Positions 44,885 through 52,846 of a stretch of DNA of 64,000 bases are shown here, one piece after another; position 1 is the stretch's first letter; every line of letters begins with the position of its first letter. Source of the stretch: Microbacterium sp. Gd 4-13 (lineage in GTDB: Bacteria; Actinomycetota; Actinomycetes; Actinomycetales; Microbacteriaceae); contig NZ_QEIJ01000010.1 of the NCBI RefSeq assembly GCF_003095395.1, positions 1 to 64,000 on the forward strand, read 5' to 3'. Below the pieces are notes generated by a model, which had not been told where the DNA came from, did not search any database, and saw only the letters and a program-made list of their open reading frames with translations. Made by a program: the position numbers and the translations under genes.

Positions 44885-45724
44885 TCAGAGACCGGCGAGC
44901 TCGGCGTAGACGACGGTGTTGCGGTAGGCGCGTTCGCGTTCCGGGCTGGCGTGGAAGACGTCGTCGTCCTCGCCCGTCGGCCGCTCCGCCCAGGCGACCA
45001 CCCGCAGCGGCCCGACGACGTAGTCGTCGCGCGGATCCAGAGCGTGGGGCACGTTCGCGATGAGCACGATCAGCGGCAGCTCCGCGCGCAGATCCACGTG
45101 CGCACCCGGACCGGCAGAACCCTGCCAGGCGAGCGAGCCGTCGGCCTCGGCGCGCACCCCCTGGAAGAACGAGATCGCCGGGGGCAGGTCGCGCGAGGTG
45201 AGACCGTGCTTGGCGGCCGCGAGCCGGAGCAGCCCGTGGCCGGAGGGAGAGGGCCCCTCGGGGAGGGCGTCGCCGTACTTCTGCTCGTTCCAGGCGTCGC
45301 TGGTCGTGCCGCAGAACGCGTCGTGCCGACCGGACGTGTCGGCGACGATCGTCGCCAGCACGCGCCCGTCGCCGGAGAGCAGCGGGTGCCCGTCACCGAG
45401 ATACGCCTGCCACGGGATCTTCTGCGTGTCGGCGACGTTGAGGCGCTCCCCGGGTTCGACGGCGTTGAGCACCACGACGCTCGCGCACGCGTTGCCCGTG
45501 GGGTCGTCGAGGCGGATGCGGGTACCCCGCGCGACCCGCAGATGCGTGTACCCGCCCGGGGCCACGGTCTCCGCCCACCGCAGCGCTGCCGGTGCGACGT
45601 CGGCCGGGGCGAAGGGAGCGGAGGCGGGCGGGAGGTAGGGCATCCACTCCGACGAGGCGGCGCGGGCACGGGCGTCCTCGCGAGCACGTCCGACATCGCC
45701 GAGGGCGAGCTTTCGACCGTCCAT
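44885..45724 (-). CDS. DUF1989 protein, carboxyguanidine deiminase subunit (larger)
   Basis: The 279-residue paralogue of the next gene has RLDDPTGNACASVVVLNA, DAFCGTTSDAWNEQKYG and, in place of the NCPQMNNPC cluster, NVPHALDPRD. So only the smaller subunit keeps the cysteine cluster, which agrees with a heteromeric enzyme having one catalytic partner. GAAAGGA is the RBS. It is the first gene of the operon, 84 bp from a divergent TetR gene. Confidence 0.85.
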   Translation of the reverse strand: MDGRKLALGDVGRAREDARARAASSEWMPYLPPASAPFAPADVAPAALRWAETVAPGGYTHLRVARGTRIRLDDPTGNACASVVVLNAVEPGERLNVADTQKIPWQAYLGDGHPLLSGDGRVLATIVADTSGRHDAFCGTTSDAWNEQKYGDALPEGPSPSGHGLLRLAAAKHGLTSRDLPPAISFFQGVRAEADGSLAWQGSAGPGAHVDLRAELPLIVLIANVPHALDPRDDYVVGPLRVVAWAERPTGEDDDVFHASPERERAYRNTVVYAELAGL

Positions 45725-45790
45725 TCCCGGATCCTTTCTATCGGTTGACAGTTATGACACCACGTCGGCGTTTCGCCCGTGTTACGACAG

Positions 45791-45803
45791 CACCGTTACG
45801 GTG
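45791..45803. promoter_or_regulatory. Candidate TetR operator
   Basis: CACCGT-T-ACGGTG is a perfect 6-bp-armed palindrome 6 bp ahead of the TetR ATG, inside the 84-bp divergent gap. A perfect TTGACA (45745-45750) also lies in the gap. The gap is too short to hold a full guanidine-I riboswitch in addition to a promoter. Confidence 0.5.
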
Positions 45804-45808
45804 GGAGC

Positions 45809-46468
45809 ATGGCGCCGGCACGAACCGGACGACCCCGCGCGGCGGGCCCGTCCCCCACCGGGCAGGGCACCCGGGCCGATGTCCTCACCGCGGCGGCGGC
45901 CCTGTTCTGCACCCGCGGGTACACCTCGTCGAGCACGCACGCGATCGCGGAGGCCGCCGGCATCCGCCAGGCCTCGATGTACCACCACTTCGAGCGCAAG
46001 CACGACATCCTCCTCGCCCTCCTGCTCGACACCGTGCAGCCGTCGCTCGAGGTCGCCGCGCGACTCCTCGCCGAGGGCGACGACCCCGCGGCACGCCTGT
46101 GGGCGCTGTGCGTCGCCGACGTGCGCCTGCTCTCGGCCGGACCCCACAACGTCGGCGCGCTCTACCTGCTGCCCGAGGTGTCGGAAGACGCCTTCCGCCC
46201 TTTCCGTGAACGGCGCAGCGAGCTCGAGACGACCTACAAGACGTTGGTCTCCGCCAGCGGCCTTCCCGCCGACCGCGTGGACGTCACCACGAGCCTCGTG
46301 CTCGGCCTGGTCGAGAGCGTGATCCTGCAGCGCAAGCGCGGCGTCGTGATCACCGACCGCACGGCGGAGGCGATCGCGTCCGCGGCCCTGCGGGTGCTCG
46401 ACCTGGATGCTGCGGTGATCTCCCGCGCCGTCGACCTCGGCAAGGGCGTTCTCGACCGGATCGCCTGA
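45809..46468 (+). CDS. TetR-family regulator of the guanidine operon
   Basis: The 219-residue protein has an N-terminal TetR HTH (about 20-65; STHAIAEAAGIRQASMYHHFERKHD) and a C-terminal ligand domain. ATG at 45809 follows GGTGGGAG; a GTG at 45779 would add ten poor residues. It is divergent from the guanidine operon and a palindrome lies between them, so repression relieved by guanidine or an intermediate is inferred. Confidence 0.85.
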   Translation: MAPARTGRPRAAGPSPTGQGTRADVLTAAAALFCTRGYTSSSTHAIAEAAGIRQASMYHHFERKHDILLALLLDTVQPSLEVAARLLAEGDDPAARLWALCVADVRLLSAGPHNVGALYLLPEVSEDAFRPFRERRSELETTYKTLVSASGLPADRVDVTTSLVLGLVESVILQRKRGVVITDRTAEAIASAALRVLDLDAAVISRAVDLGKGVLDRIA

Positions 46469-46568
46469 CCGCCGTTCGTCGGCCGACGAGCGACCGCGTC
46501 GTCGCCCCACCCCTGCCCGGGCGGATTTCACAGGACTGTTACACGGCCGACATCGCTGACGGTGCTGC

Positions 46569-46608
46569 GGATGGAGATTCTTTCTGTCAAGCAACAGAAA
46601 GCCCATCC
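46569..46608. promoter_or_regulatory. Hairpin/operator upstream of the symporter
   Basis: A perfect 8-bp inverted repeat (CTTTCTGT 46580-46587, ACAGAAAG 46594-46601) is enclosed by a second pair (GGATGG 46569-46574, CCATCC 46603-46608). It ends 28 bp before the symporter ATG, so it may be an operator or a 5' leader hairpin. It lacks the ACGR loops of guanidine-II/III motifs. Confidence 0.5.
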
Positions 46609-46636
46609 GACCGTCTTTCCCCGCCCGGGAGTGCCC

Positions 46637-48148
46637 ATGATCATCTTCGGAGTCGCGCTCAGCGTCGTCGTCATCCTCGTCGTCGGCATCGTCGTCGCCC
46701 GCAAGGTCGACGGCGACAGCGCCAACTACCTCGTCGCCGGACGACGGCTCGGCGTGCCGCTCGTCGCCGTCTCGCTCACCGCCGCCGCCGTCGATGCCAA
46801 CGCGACCGTCGGCAACACCGACCTGACCTCGCAGTTCGGATTCTGGTCGGGGGCGTCGCTTGCGATCGGACTCGCCCTGTGCCTGCTGCTGACCGGCCTG
46901 TTCCTCGCGAAGCGGATGAACGCGATGAAGCTGTTCACCCTCGGCGACTTCTTCCGGCTGCGCTACAACCGCCCCACCGAATTGGCGGCATCGGCACTGA
47001 TGGTCGTGTCGTTCACGATCCTGCTCGCGGGCAACCTCGTGGCCTGCGGGTTCCTCCTCGAGCACTTCGCGAACATCCCCTACGCGTGGGGCGTCATCCT
47101 GGCCGTGGTGCTGGTGCTCGCCTACACGATCGCGGGGGGTCTGTTCTCCGATGCGTACACCGCCGCGATCCAGACCGCGATCACGGTCGTCGCGGCCATC
47201 GTGCTGCTCGCCTGGGTGGCGATGTCGTACGGCATCGTGATCCCCGAGGGAATGGGCCCGTTCGACCTGGAACAGCTGAGCGACCCCGCGGCCGGCGCCC
47301 CGATCAACTGGGCGACCCTGGTCTCGTTGGCCATCGGCGACATCGTCGCGATCGACTTCATGCAGCGGATCTTCGGCGCCAAGAGTCCCTCCGTCGCGCA
47401 GCGGTCGTGCTTCATCGCGGCCGGCCTCACCGCCGCGATCGGCACCGTCTTCGCGATCGTCGCGCTCAGCGTGTCGGCGACGCTCGGCATCTCGGTCGAG
47501 GACGGCCCCGTGCTCTTCACGCTCCTGGGCGACTTCGCCCCGCCGCTCGTGGCGATCCTGGTGCTCTCCGGAATCGTGGCCGCGTCGTTCTCGACCGCGT
47601 CGGGTGCGATGCTCGCGACCTCCGCGATCGCCGTTCGCAACATCTTCACCGTCCGCCGTCACACCGGCACCGGCCCCGACCCGCTCCTGCGCTGGACTCG
47701 CGTGGCCATGGTCCCCTTCGTGATCGGCGGTGCGTTCCTCGCCATCCAGGTGAGCCAGACCGGGATCCTCCTGACCCTCGCGTTCGACCTCATGCTCGCG
47801 TGCCTCGCCGCACCGTTCCTGTTCGGCGTCTTCTGGAAGCGACCGGGGTCGGCCGCAGCGCTCACCGCGATGGCCGTCGGATTCGTGGTGCGCATCGCGT
47901 TCCTCGCGCTCACGCCCACCCTCTACGGGGTGCCGAACGACATCTTCTACGTGCCGAACACCCTCGTCGGGCCGGAGTTCGACGGCTGGGCGACGCTGGT
48001 GGCCGCCGCGGTCGGGTTCGGAACGTTCGCGCTGGTCGCGGCCGTCGCGGGGCGACGCGAGTCCGAGGTGGCGGCCGAGGCGCGCATCCGTGCCGATCTC
48101 GACGCGGAGCGCGAGTCGTCGGAGGCGGCGGTGCCGGCCGTCGCGTGA
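46637..48148 (+). CDS. Sodium:solute symporter family transporter
   Basis: The 503-residue polytopic membrane protein has about 13 predicted helices starting MIIFGVALSVVVILVV, SSS-family features such as TAAAVDANATVGNTDLTSQFGFWSG and a cytosolic acidic/charged tail. GGGAG lies 6 nt before the ATG. The position next to the guanidine operon and its TetR suggests that it imports guanidine, urea or another small nitrogen compound; this is inferred from position, not substrate residues. Confidence 0.85.
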   Translation: MIIFGVALSVVVILVVGIVVARKVDGDSANYLVAGRRLGVPLVAVSLTAAAVDANATVGNTDLTSQFGFWSGASLAIGLALCLLLTGLFLAKRMNAMKLFTLGDFFRLRYNRPTELAASALMVVSFTILLAGNLVACGFLLEHFANIPYAWGVILAVVLVLAYTIAGGLFSDAYTAAIQTAITVVAAIVLLAWVAMSYGIVIPEGMGPFDLEQLSDPAAGAPINWATLVSLAIGDIVAIDFMQRIFGAKSPSVAQRSCFIAAGLTAAIGTVFAIVALSVSATLGISVEDGPVLFTLLGDFAPPLVAILVLSGIVAASFSTASGAMLATSAIAVRNIFTVRRHTGTGPDPLLRWTRVAMVPFVIGGAFLAIQVSQTGILLTLAFDLMLACLAAPFLFGVFWKRPGSAAALTAMAVGFVVRIAFLALTPTLYGVPNDIFYVPNTLVGPEFDGWATLVAAAVGFGTFALVAAVAGRRESEVAAEARIRADLDAERESSEAAVPAVA

Positions 48149-48213
48149 CAGGTTCGTGCGGGGCGCATCATCGTGCGATCGAGAATCGACCGGATGCTGC
48201 GCCTCGCACGCGA

Positions 48214-49242
48214 TCACGACCGCCCTCGCGCGTCCTCCGAGAGGTCGAGCAGACGCCGCGGCTCGGTGACCAGCATCGCGTGCAGTCGGCCGTCGGGGAT
48301 GCCCCGCCGGCGCAGGTCGGGCACGATGCGCTCCGCGAGGTAGGCGTATCCGAATCCGCCGTAGGCCCGCAGCTGCGCCTTCGTCCAGACCGACTCGCCG
48401 AGTACGACGCGCGCCTCGGGGTGCGCGGCGACGAACTCGGGGAAGAACGCCAGGCGCTCGCGGTCCGAGGGGTTGTCGACCCGGCCGACGTGCACGGCCT
48501 CGGTGCCGAAGCACATCTCCAGCACGGCGCCGGCATCGGACAACGCGGCCCAGTACGCCGCATCCAGGTATTCGTCGACGTTGGCGAAGACGACCCGGTC
48601 GGCGGCGAGGCCTTCCGCGCCCATCAGGCGCAGCACCTCCGGGCCCCGGAACGCGTCCGGATCCAGCCGCACCGACACGCTCGCCCCGGTTCGCACCGCC
48701 GCGCGCGCCGCGGCGCGGAGCTGCTCGCGCTCGCGACGCTCGAGCTCACCCGTGGTGCCCATGATCCCGAGCATCCCCGCGCGGAACCCCGCCCCGGGGA
48801 TGCCGACGGTGAGGGCCTCGACGAAGTGCTGTTCGAGCTCGATCTCCGACATCTGCGCGATCCACCCCGGCACGATGCGCGGCACGTACGCCCCGTACGA
48901 ACTGACGATCGTCATCCCCGAGGCGACCGAGACGGCCGGAAGGCCCGCGTGGCGAGGACCGAGCCCCCACGACGAGCACTCGACGACCGCGCGCTGACCG
49001 GCGCCGACCGCCCGACCCAGCTCGCGGGCGGCGAGCGCGGGATCGTCGAGGACGAGGTTGTCGGCGAGGGCGAGCGTATTCCAGCGGAGGTAGCCGAGGG
49101 TGTCGATCGATACGGCCTCCCCCACCGGTGCGGGCGCGGCTCCGTCCCGGCGCAGTCGCGACGCGTCGCTGAGCACGTGGTCGTGCATGCAGGTCGCGCC
49201 GAGGAGCGCAGCATCCAGACCGCCCGTCACCGTCTCGATCAT
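48214..49242 (-). CDS. Phosphotriesterase-fold protein A with altered metal site
   Basis: The 342-residue protein is a phosphotriesterase/aryldialkylphosphatase family member by sequence pattern, starting MIETVTGGLDAALLGATCMHDH. It keeps the first HxH (H20, H22), but the bridging Lys/Glu position is I160 (GMLGIMG), the two later His positions are R192 (VSVRLD) and N221 (FANVDE), and the final Asp region reads LGESVW. A canonical binuclear metal centre is therefore not expected. GGAGGGA is the RBS. It is divergent from cupin-LLM across an operator shared by the island. Confidence 0.8.
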   Translation of the reverse strand: MIETVTGGLDAALLGATCMHDHVLSDASRLRRDGAAPAPVGEAVSIDTLGYLRWNTLALADNLVLDDPALAARELGRAVGAGQRAVVECSSWGLGPRHAGLPAVSVASGMTIVSSYGAYVPRIVPGWIAQMSEIELEQHFVEALTVGIPGAGFRAGMLGIMGTTGELERREREQLRAAARAAVRTGASVSVRLDPDAFRGPEVLRLMGAEGLAADRVVFANVDEYLDAAYWAALSDAGAVLEMCFGTEAVHVGRVDNPSDRERLAFFPEFVAAHPEARVVLGESVWTKAQLRAYGGFGYAYLAERIVPDLRRRGIPDGRLHAMLVTEPRRLLDLSEDARGRS

Positions 49243-49259
49243 GGGGTCCCTCCGATTGC

Positions 49260-49286
49260 GGATCCATTCAGTCTTACTTAGGATCC
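49260..49286. promoter_or_regulatory. Island operator a: GGATCC pair 21 bp apart
   Basis: GGATCC at 49260-49265 and 49281-49286 are 21 bp apart in the 48-bp gap between PTE-A and the cupin gene. They overlap a strong promoter, TTGCGG (49256-49261), 17 bp, TAGGAT (49279-49284), that puts the transcript start on the cupin ATG, so the cupin mRNA is probably leaderless. Confidence 0.75.
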
Positions 49287-49290
49287 AATT

Positions 49291-49650
49291 ATGACTCACG
49301 TGATTCGACCCGCCGAGGTCGATGCCGAAGCCCTCGAGGCGAAGCCCCTCGCACCGCCCAGCGCCCAGCCGCTCTCGGGCGAGATCACCGTCCGCGGCAA
49401 GGTCGAGTTCGTCACCGACGACCGCACCGTCGTGTCGGGGATCTGGGAGAGCGACCCCGGGCGGTCGCGGTGGGAGTTCCTCACCCGCGGCGAGATCGTC
49501 CACATCCTCAGCGGCCGCATGATCGTGCACGAGGACGGCGGAGAACCCGTCGAGCTGACCGCCGGGAGCGCGGCGTTCTTCCCGATCGGGTGGACCGGCG
49601 AGTGGTCGGTCGTCGAGCCCGTCCGCAAGTTCTACGTGGTCTACAAGTAG
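49291..49650 (+). CDS. Cupin-domain protein
   Basis: The 119-residue single-domain cupin has the two-strand cupin motif region WEFLTRGEIVHILSGRMIVHEDGG and AGSAAFFPIGWTGEWSVVEPVRKFYVVY. It belongs to the group that includes ureidoglycine-aminohydrolase-like cupins and may be a small isomerase, hydrolase or metal-binding accessory. No RBS at a good distance; the promoter layout suggests leaderless translation. The LLM oxygenase follows 6 bp later. Confidence 0.83.
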   Translation: MTHVIRPAEVDAEALEAKPLAPPSAQPLSGEITVRGKVEFVTDDRTVVSGIWESDPGRSRWEFLTRGEIVHILSGRMIVHEDGGEPVELTAGSAAFFPIGWTGEWSVVEPVRKFYVVYK

Positions 49651-49656
49651 CCCGCG

Positions 49657-50736
49657 ATGAACCGTCTGAAACTGGGCACGTTCGGCACGAACCTCGCCCC
49701 CGGCATCACGTTCACCACGATCCCCGGCGCCCTCACCACCGACTGGTCGCGGGTGAAGGATCTCGCCCGCCGCGCCGAGGCGATGGATTTCGAGGCCATC
49801 GTGCCCATCTCGCGATGGAAGGGGTACGGCGGCGAGCACAACCCCCACTCCGACGCCTACGACACCCTCACCTGGGCGGCGGCCGTCGGCGCGGTCACCG
49901 AGAGCGCGCGCATCTTCGCCACCGTGTCGATGCCCGTCGTGCACCCGGTGATGGCGGCCAAGCAGATGGCCACGATCGACCACGTGACCGGCGGTCGGGC
50001 CGGCATCAACGTGCTCGCGGGGTGGTACCGGCCCGAGATGGAGATGTTCGGCGCCGACCTCCTGGCGCACGACCGCCGCTACGACCTCGCCGACGAGTGG
50101 ATCGGTATCGTCGAGCGCCTCTGGAGCGAGACCGGAGAGTTCGACCACGACGGCGAGTTCTTCCACCTCTCGGGCGCGTACTCGGCACCCAAGCCCCTCG
50201 GCGCGCGTCCGCAGATCATGAACGCCGCGATGTCGGGCCGCGGGCTGGAGTTCGCCCTGCAGCACGCCGACAAGCTCTTCGTGAAGCTCAGCGACGATCG
50301 CGAGAAGGCGACCGCGCACGTGGCCGACGTCAAGCGCCAGGCCCGGGAGAAGTACGGGCGCGACATCGAGGTGTGGACCTTCGGCTATGTGGTCGACGGC
50401 GAGACGGAACAGGCCGCCCGCGACTTCCTGCACTACTACGCGCAGGAGAACGGCATGCACGACGCCGCGATCAACGCCCTCACGATCATGGGCGTCGAGG
50501 CCGAGGTGGCGGGCGACAACTCCACGGCCGCGCGCCGCTTCAGCTGGGTCGCCGGCGACGGCGGCGTGCCGCTCGTCGGCACCGCCTCGCAGGTCGCCGA
50601 CGGACTCGAGTGGCTCTCGGACGTCGGCATCGACGGCTGCCTGCTCGGCTGGCCGCTGTGGGAGGACGGCATGGCGCGCTTCGCGGACAGCATCCTGCCC
50701 CTCCTCCACTCCCGCGGCCTGCGCACCGCGCCCTGA
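49657..50736 (+). CDS. LLM-class flavin monooxygenase (RutA/DmoA-like)
   Basis: The 359-residue luciferase-like FMN monooxygenase has the segment VVHPVMAAKQMATIDHVTGGRAGINVLAGWYRPEMEMFG, which matches the large group including RutA (pyrimidine ring opening), SsuD and related enzymes. It uses reduced flavin and oxygen to oxidise a nitrogen- or sulfur-containing substrate. Translationally coupled to the cupin (6-bp gap, no RBS). The reductase that supplies FMNH2 is not encoded nearby. I take it as the ring-cleaving oxygenase of the island. Confidence 0.85.
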   Translation: MNRLKLGTFGTNLAPGITFTTIPGALTTDWSRVKDLARRAEAMDFEAIVPISRWKGYGGEHNPHSDAYDTLTWAAAVGAVTESARIFATVSMPVVHPVMAAKQMATIDHVTGGRAGINVLAGWYRPEMEMFGADLLAHDRRYDLADEWIGIVERLWSETGEFDHDGEFFHLSGAYSAPKPLGARPQIMNAAMSGRGLEFALQHADKLFVKLSDDREKATAHVADVKRQAREKYGRDIEVWTFGYVVDGETEQAARDFLHYYAQENGMHDAAINALTIMGVEAEVAGDNSTAARRFSWVAGDGGVPLVGTASQVADGLEWLSDVGIDGCLLGWPLWEDGMARFADSILPLLHSRGLRTAP

Positions 50737-50771
50737 CCGCGGCCTCGTCCCGGGCCCTGGCCGCACCCAAT

Positions 50772-50848
50772 GACCGCGAGACTTCATCCGGGCGACGAGA
50801 CTGCGGTCTGCAGCTGCAGTCTCGCGTCGGGGATGAAGTCTCGCGGTC
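50772..50848. repeat. Intergenic nested palindrome (GCGAGACT type)
   Basis: A perfect 18-bp outer inverted repeat (50772-50789 and 50831-50848) encloses an inner near-perfect repeat (50794-50804 and 50816-50828) with the same word CGAGACT/AGTCTCG. It shares word order with 33430-33502. It separates convergent genes and can terminate both. Confidence 0.8.
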
Positions 50849-50861
50849 TGCGTCGGCCGGG

Positions 50862-51773
50862 TCAGCCGAGCGCGAGGAGACGGGCGGCGTTCTCGCCGAG
50901 GATCGCGTCGCACTCGGCGCGTGAGAAGCCCGGCAGGCTCTCGACGATCTCGGCGGTGACGCCCGGGGTGTACCAGGGGAAGTCCGAACCCATCACGACG
51001 CGGTCGACCCCGATCGAACGGACGAGCCCGGCGACGTCGTCGGCAGACGGTCCCGCGGTCGCACCGATCCAGATGACGATCTCCGACAGGTCGAACATCA
51101 CCTGCGGGTGAGCCTCCGCGACCGCCACCGTGTCGCGCCACGAGCCGCCGCCGAGATGCGCGAGCACGAGCTTCAGTTCGGGGCGGGATGCGGCGAGCGC
51201 GGCGAAGACGCGCGGCTCCGAGAATCCGCGGCCGCGCGTGTCGGGTCCGCTGTGGAACACGATCGGCACGCCGGCGCCGATGCAGGCGTCGTAGACGCCG
51301 TCGAAGCCCGGATCATCGGGGTAGGCCCTGATGCCGATCGGGTGGAGCTTGAGGCCCCGCGCGCCCCAGTCGCCGAAGGCCTCGGCGAGGTGCTCCCGCG
51401 ACTCGTCGGAGGTCATCACGGCCGGGTTCGCGCTGACGAACGGGATGAGCTTGTCGTGCGGGGCCGCCATCTCGCACACCCACCGGTTGTAGGCGACGAG
51501 GTCTTCGCGATATTGACCGTAGTGGGGCTGCGCAGGCCAGTGCGTGAGGCCGTCGGGCAGATCGGGGTAGCCCGGCACCTCGTAGCTGCCGAGAACGGTG
51601 GCGTAGTCGAACCCCGCGGCGTCGAGAGCGGCGAGGGCATCGTCGACCGATCCGCCGACGCCCGCGAGCGGGATGTCGGCCTTCTCGCCGTACTCGACGA
51701 TCGGGAAGTTCTCGATCTCGTACAGCCCGCGCGCCGGGTCGGCGTAGATGTGCAGGTGGGTGTCGATCCTCAT
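50862..51773 (-). CDS. Amidohydrolase_2-family metal hydrolase A
   Basis: The 303-residue PF04909-type amidohydrolase keeps the metal ligands: HxH (H6, H8 in MRIDTHLHIY), GLKLHPIG, VFHSGP, LAHLGGGS and GSDFPW. Such enzymes hydrolyse lactones or amides, or decarboxylate. Its ATG overlaps the stop of a RidA gene by 4 bp (51770-51773), and both are in the island regulon. Confidence 0.85.
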   Translation of the reverse strand: MRIDTHLHIYADPARGLYEIENFPIVEYGEKADIPLAGVGGSVDDALAALDAAGFDYATVLGSYEVPGYPDLPDGLTHWPAQPHYGQYREDLVAYNRWVCEMAAPHDKLIPFVSANPAVMTSDESREHLAEAFGDWGARGLKLHPIGIRAYPDDPGFDGVYDACIGAGVPIVFHSGPDTRGRGFSEPRVFAALAASRPELKLVLAHLGGGSWRDTVAVAEAHPQVMFDLSEIVIWIGATAGPSADDVAGLVRSIGVDRVVMGSDFPWYTPGVTAEIVESLPGFSRAECDAILGENAARLLALG

Positions 51774-52279
51774 CCGTCGATCTCCTTCGCGGGGGTGCGG
51801 GTCTCGACCTCGGCGATCATCTCGAAGACGTTGCCGCCCGAGAGGCTCGAGACGCCGATGCCGGCCGACGTGGATCGGCCGATCCGGTCGCCGAAGACCT
51901 CGACGAACAGGTCGGCGGCGCCGTTGGTGACGAGGTTCACGTCGGTGAACTCGGGGGTGACGACGACGAAGGTGAGGGTGCGGATGAATCCCGTCACCTC
52001 GTCGAGCGAGCCGACGGCGAAACGGATGAGGCCCAGCACGTTGATCGCGGCGTATCGCGCTGCCGCGTAGCCCTCCTCCAGCGTGACGTTGTCGCCGACA
52101 CGCCCCGGATGCACCTTGGTGCCTTGTCGATCCTCGGGCGTGATGCCGCTGATCGTCAGGCACCGGCCGAGGTGGTGGAACGCCTTCATCGTGGCGTACC
52201 GCTCCCCGTAGGGAGGGTTGGCGTAGTCGGGGATGACCAACCCCAACTCTTCGACCCGCCGTTCCGCGCTCCACACCAT
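51770..52279 (-). CDS. RidA-family protein A
   Basis: The 169-residue RidA/YjgF-superfamily protein is longer than the usual ~130 and starts with RVEELGLVIPDYANPPYGERYATMKAFHHLGRCLTISGITPEDR. RidA proteins hydrolyse reactive enamines/imines and in the Rut pathway (RutC) act on a ring-opened intermediate. It is a close paralogue of the divergent RidA gene across operator b. GAAGGAGA is the RBS. Confidence 0.82.
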   Translation of the reverse strand: MVWSAERRVEELGLVIPDYANPPYGERYATMKAFHHLGRCLTISGITPEDRQGTKVHPGRVGDNVTLEEGYAAARYAAINVLGLIRFAVGSLDEVTGFIRTLTFVVVTPEFTDVNLVTNGAADLFVEVFGDRIGRSTSAGIGVSSLSGGNVFEMIAEVETRTPAKEIDG

Positions 52280-52297
52280 GGCTTCTCCTTCGGCCTC

Positions 52298-52330
52298 TAG
52301 AATGGATCCATTCTAAGCAGTTTCGGATAC
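52298..52330. promoter_or_regulatory. Island operator b between divergent RidA genes
   Basis: TAGAATGGATCCATTCTA (52298-52315) is a perfect 18-bp palindrome centred on GGATCC (52304-52309); GGATAC follows at 52325-52330, exactly 21 bp downstream. Read on the minus strand, TAGAAT (52315-52310) is a good -10 for RidA A, so the operator overlaps bidirectional promoters. Confidence 0.75.
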
Positions 52331-52348
52331 AGAAAGAAGAGGATCGGG

Positions 52349-52846
52349 ATGACGACACCAGAGCAGAGGGTTCGGGAACTGGGCCTCGAGATCCCCGATT
52401 ACGCCGATCCGCCCTACGGACGCCGCTACGGCCGCATGAAGCCGTTCCATCGCATCGGCGACCTGCTCGAACTGAGCGGACTCACACCCGAGAACCGCGT
52501 CGGCGACCGGCTCAACCCCGGAGTCGTGGGCGTCGACGTCACGATCGAAGAGGGCTACGCCGCCGCGCGCCTGACCGCGGTGCACACCCTCGGCATCATC
52601 CGCTACGCGCTCGGCTCGCTCGACAACGTCAAGAGCCTCTCGCGCGGACTCTGCTTCGTCGTGTGCCCTCCCGGCTTCGAAGACCTCCACCTGGTCTCCA
52701 ACGGAGCGACCGACCTGTTCCTCGAGGTCTTCGGGGAGGAGGCCGGGAGCATCGGACGCGCGTCGATCGGTGCCACCACGCTGTCGCGCAACAACTGCTT
52801 CGAGCTGTGGCTGAGCCTGGAGTGCCACCCGGAGCCCGCCCCGTGA
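52349..52846 (+). CDS. RidA-family protein B
   Basis: The 165-residue paralogue of RidA A begins MTTPEQRVRELGLEIPDYADPPYGRRYGRMKPFHRIGD. The two share the PPYGxRYxxMKxFH block, so an older duplication likely split into divergent copies, each in front of a different partner. AAGAGGA is the RBS. It overlaps the MFS gene by 4 bp (GTGA). Confidence 0.82.
   Translation: MTTPEQRVRELGLEIPDYADPPYGRRYGRMKPFHRIGDLLELSGLTPENRVGDRLNPGVVGVDVTIEEGYAAARLTAVHTLGIIRYALGSLDNVKSLSRGLCFVVCPPGFEDLHLVSNGATDLFLEVFGEEAGSIGRASIGATTLSRNNCFELWLSLECHPEPAP

Noticed and set aside
45729..45734. GGATCC near the start of the guanidine operon
   Set aside because: No partner GGATCC/GGATAC 21 bp away, so it is not counted as an island operator.
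45725..45808. Possible guanidine riboswitch
   Set aside because: Only 84 bp are available and no ACGR-loop hairpins or guanidine-I-like structure were seen; a TetR palindrome explains control better.
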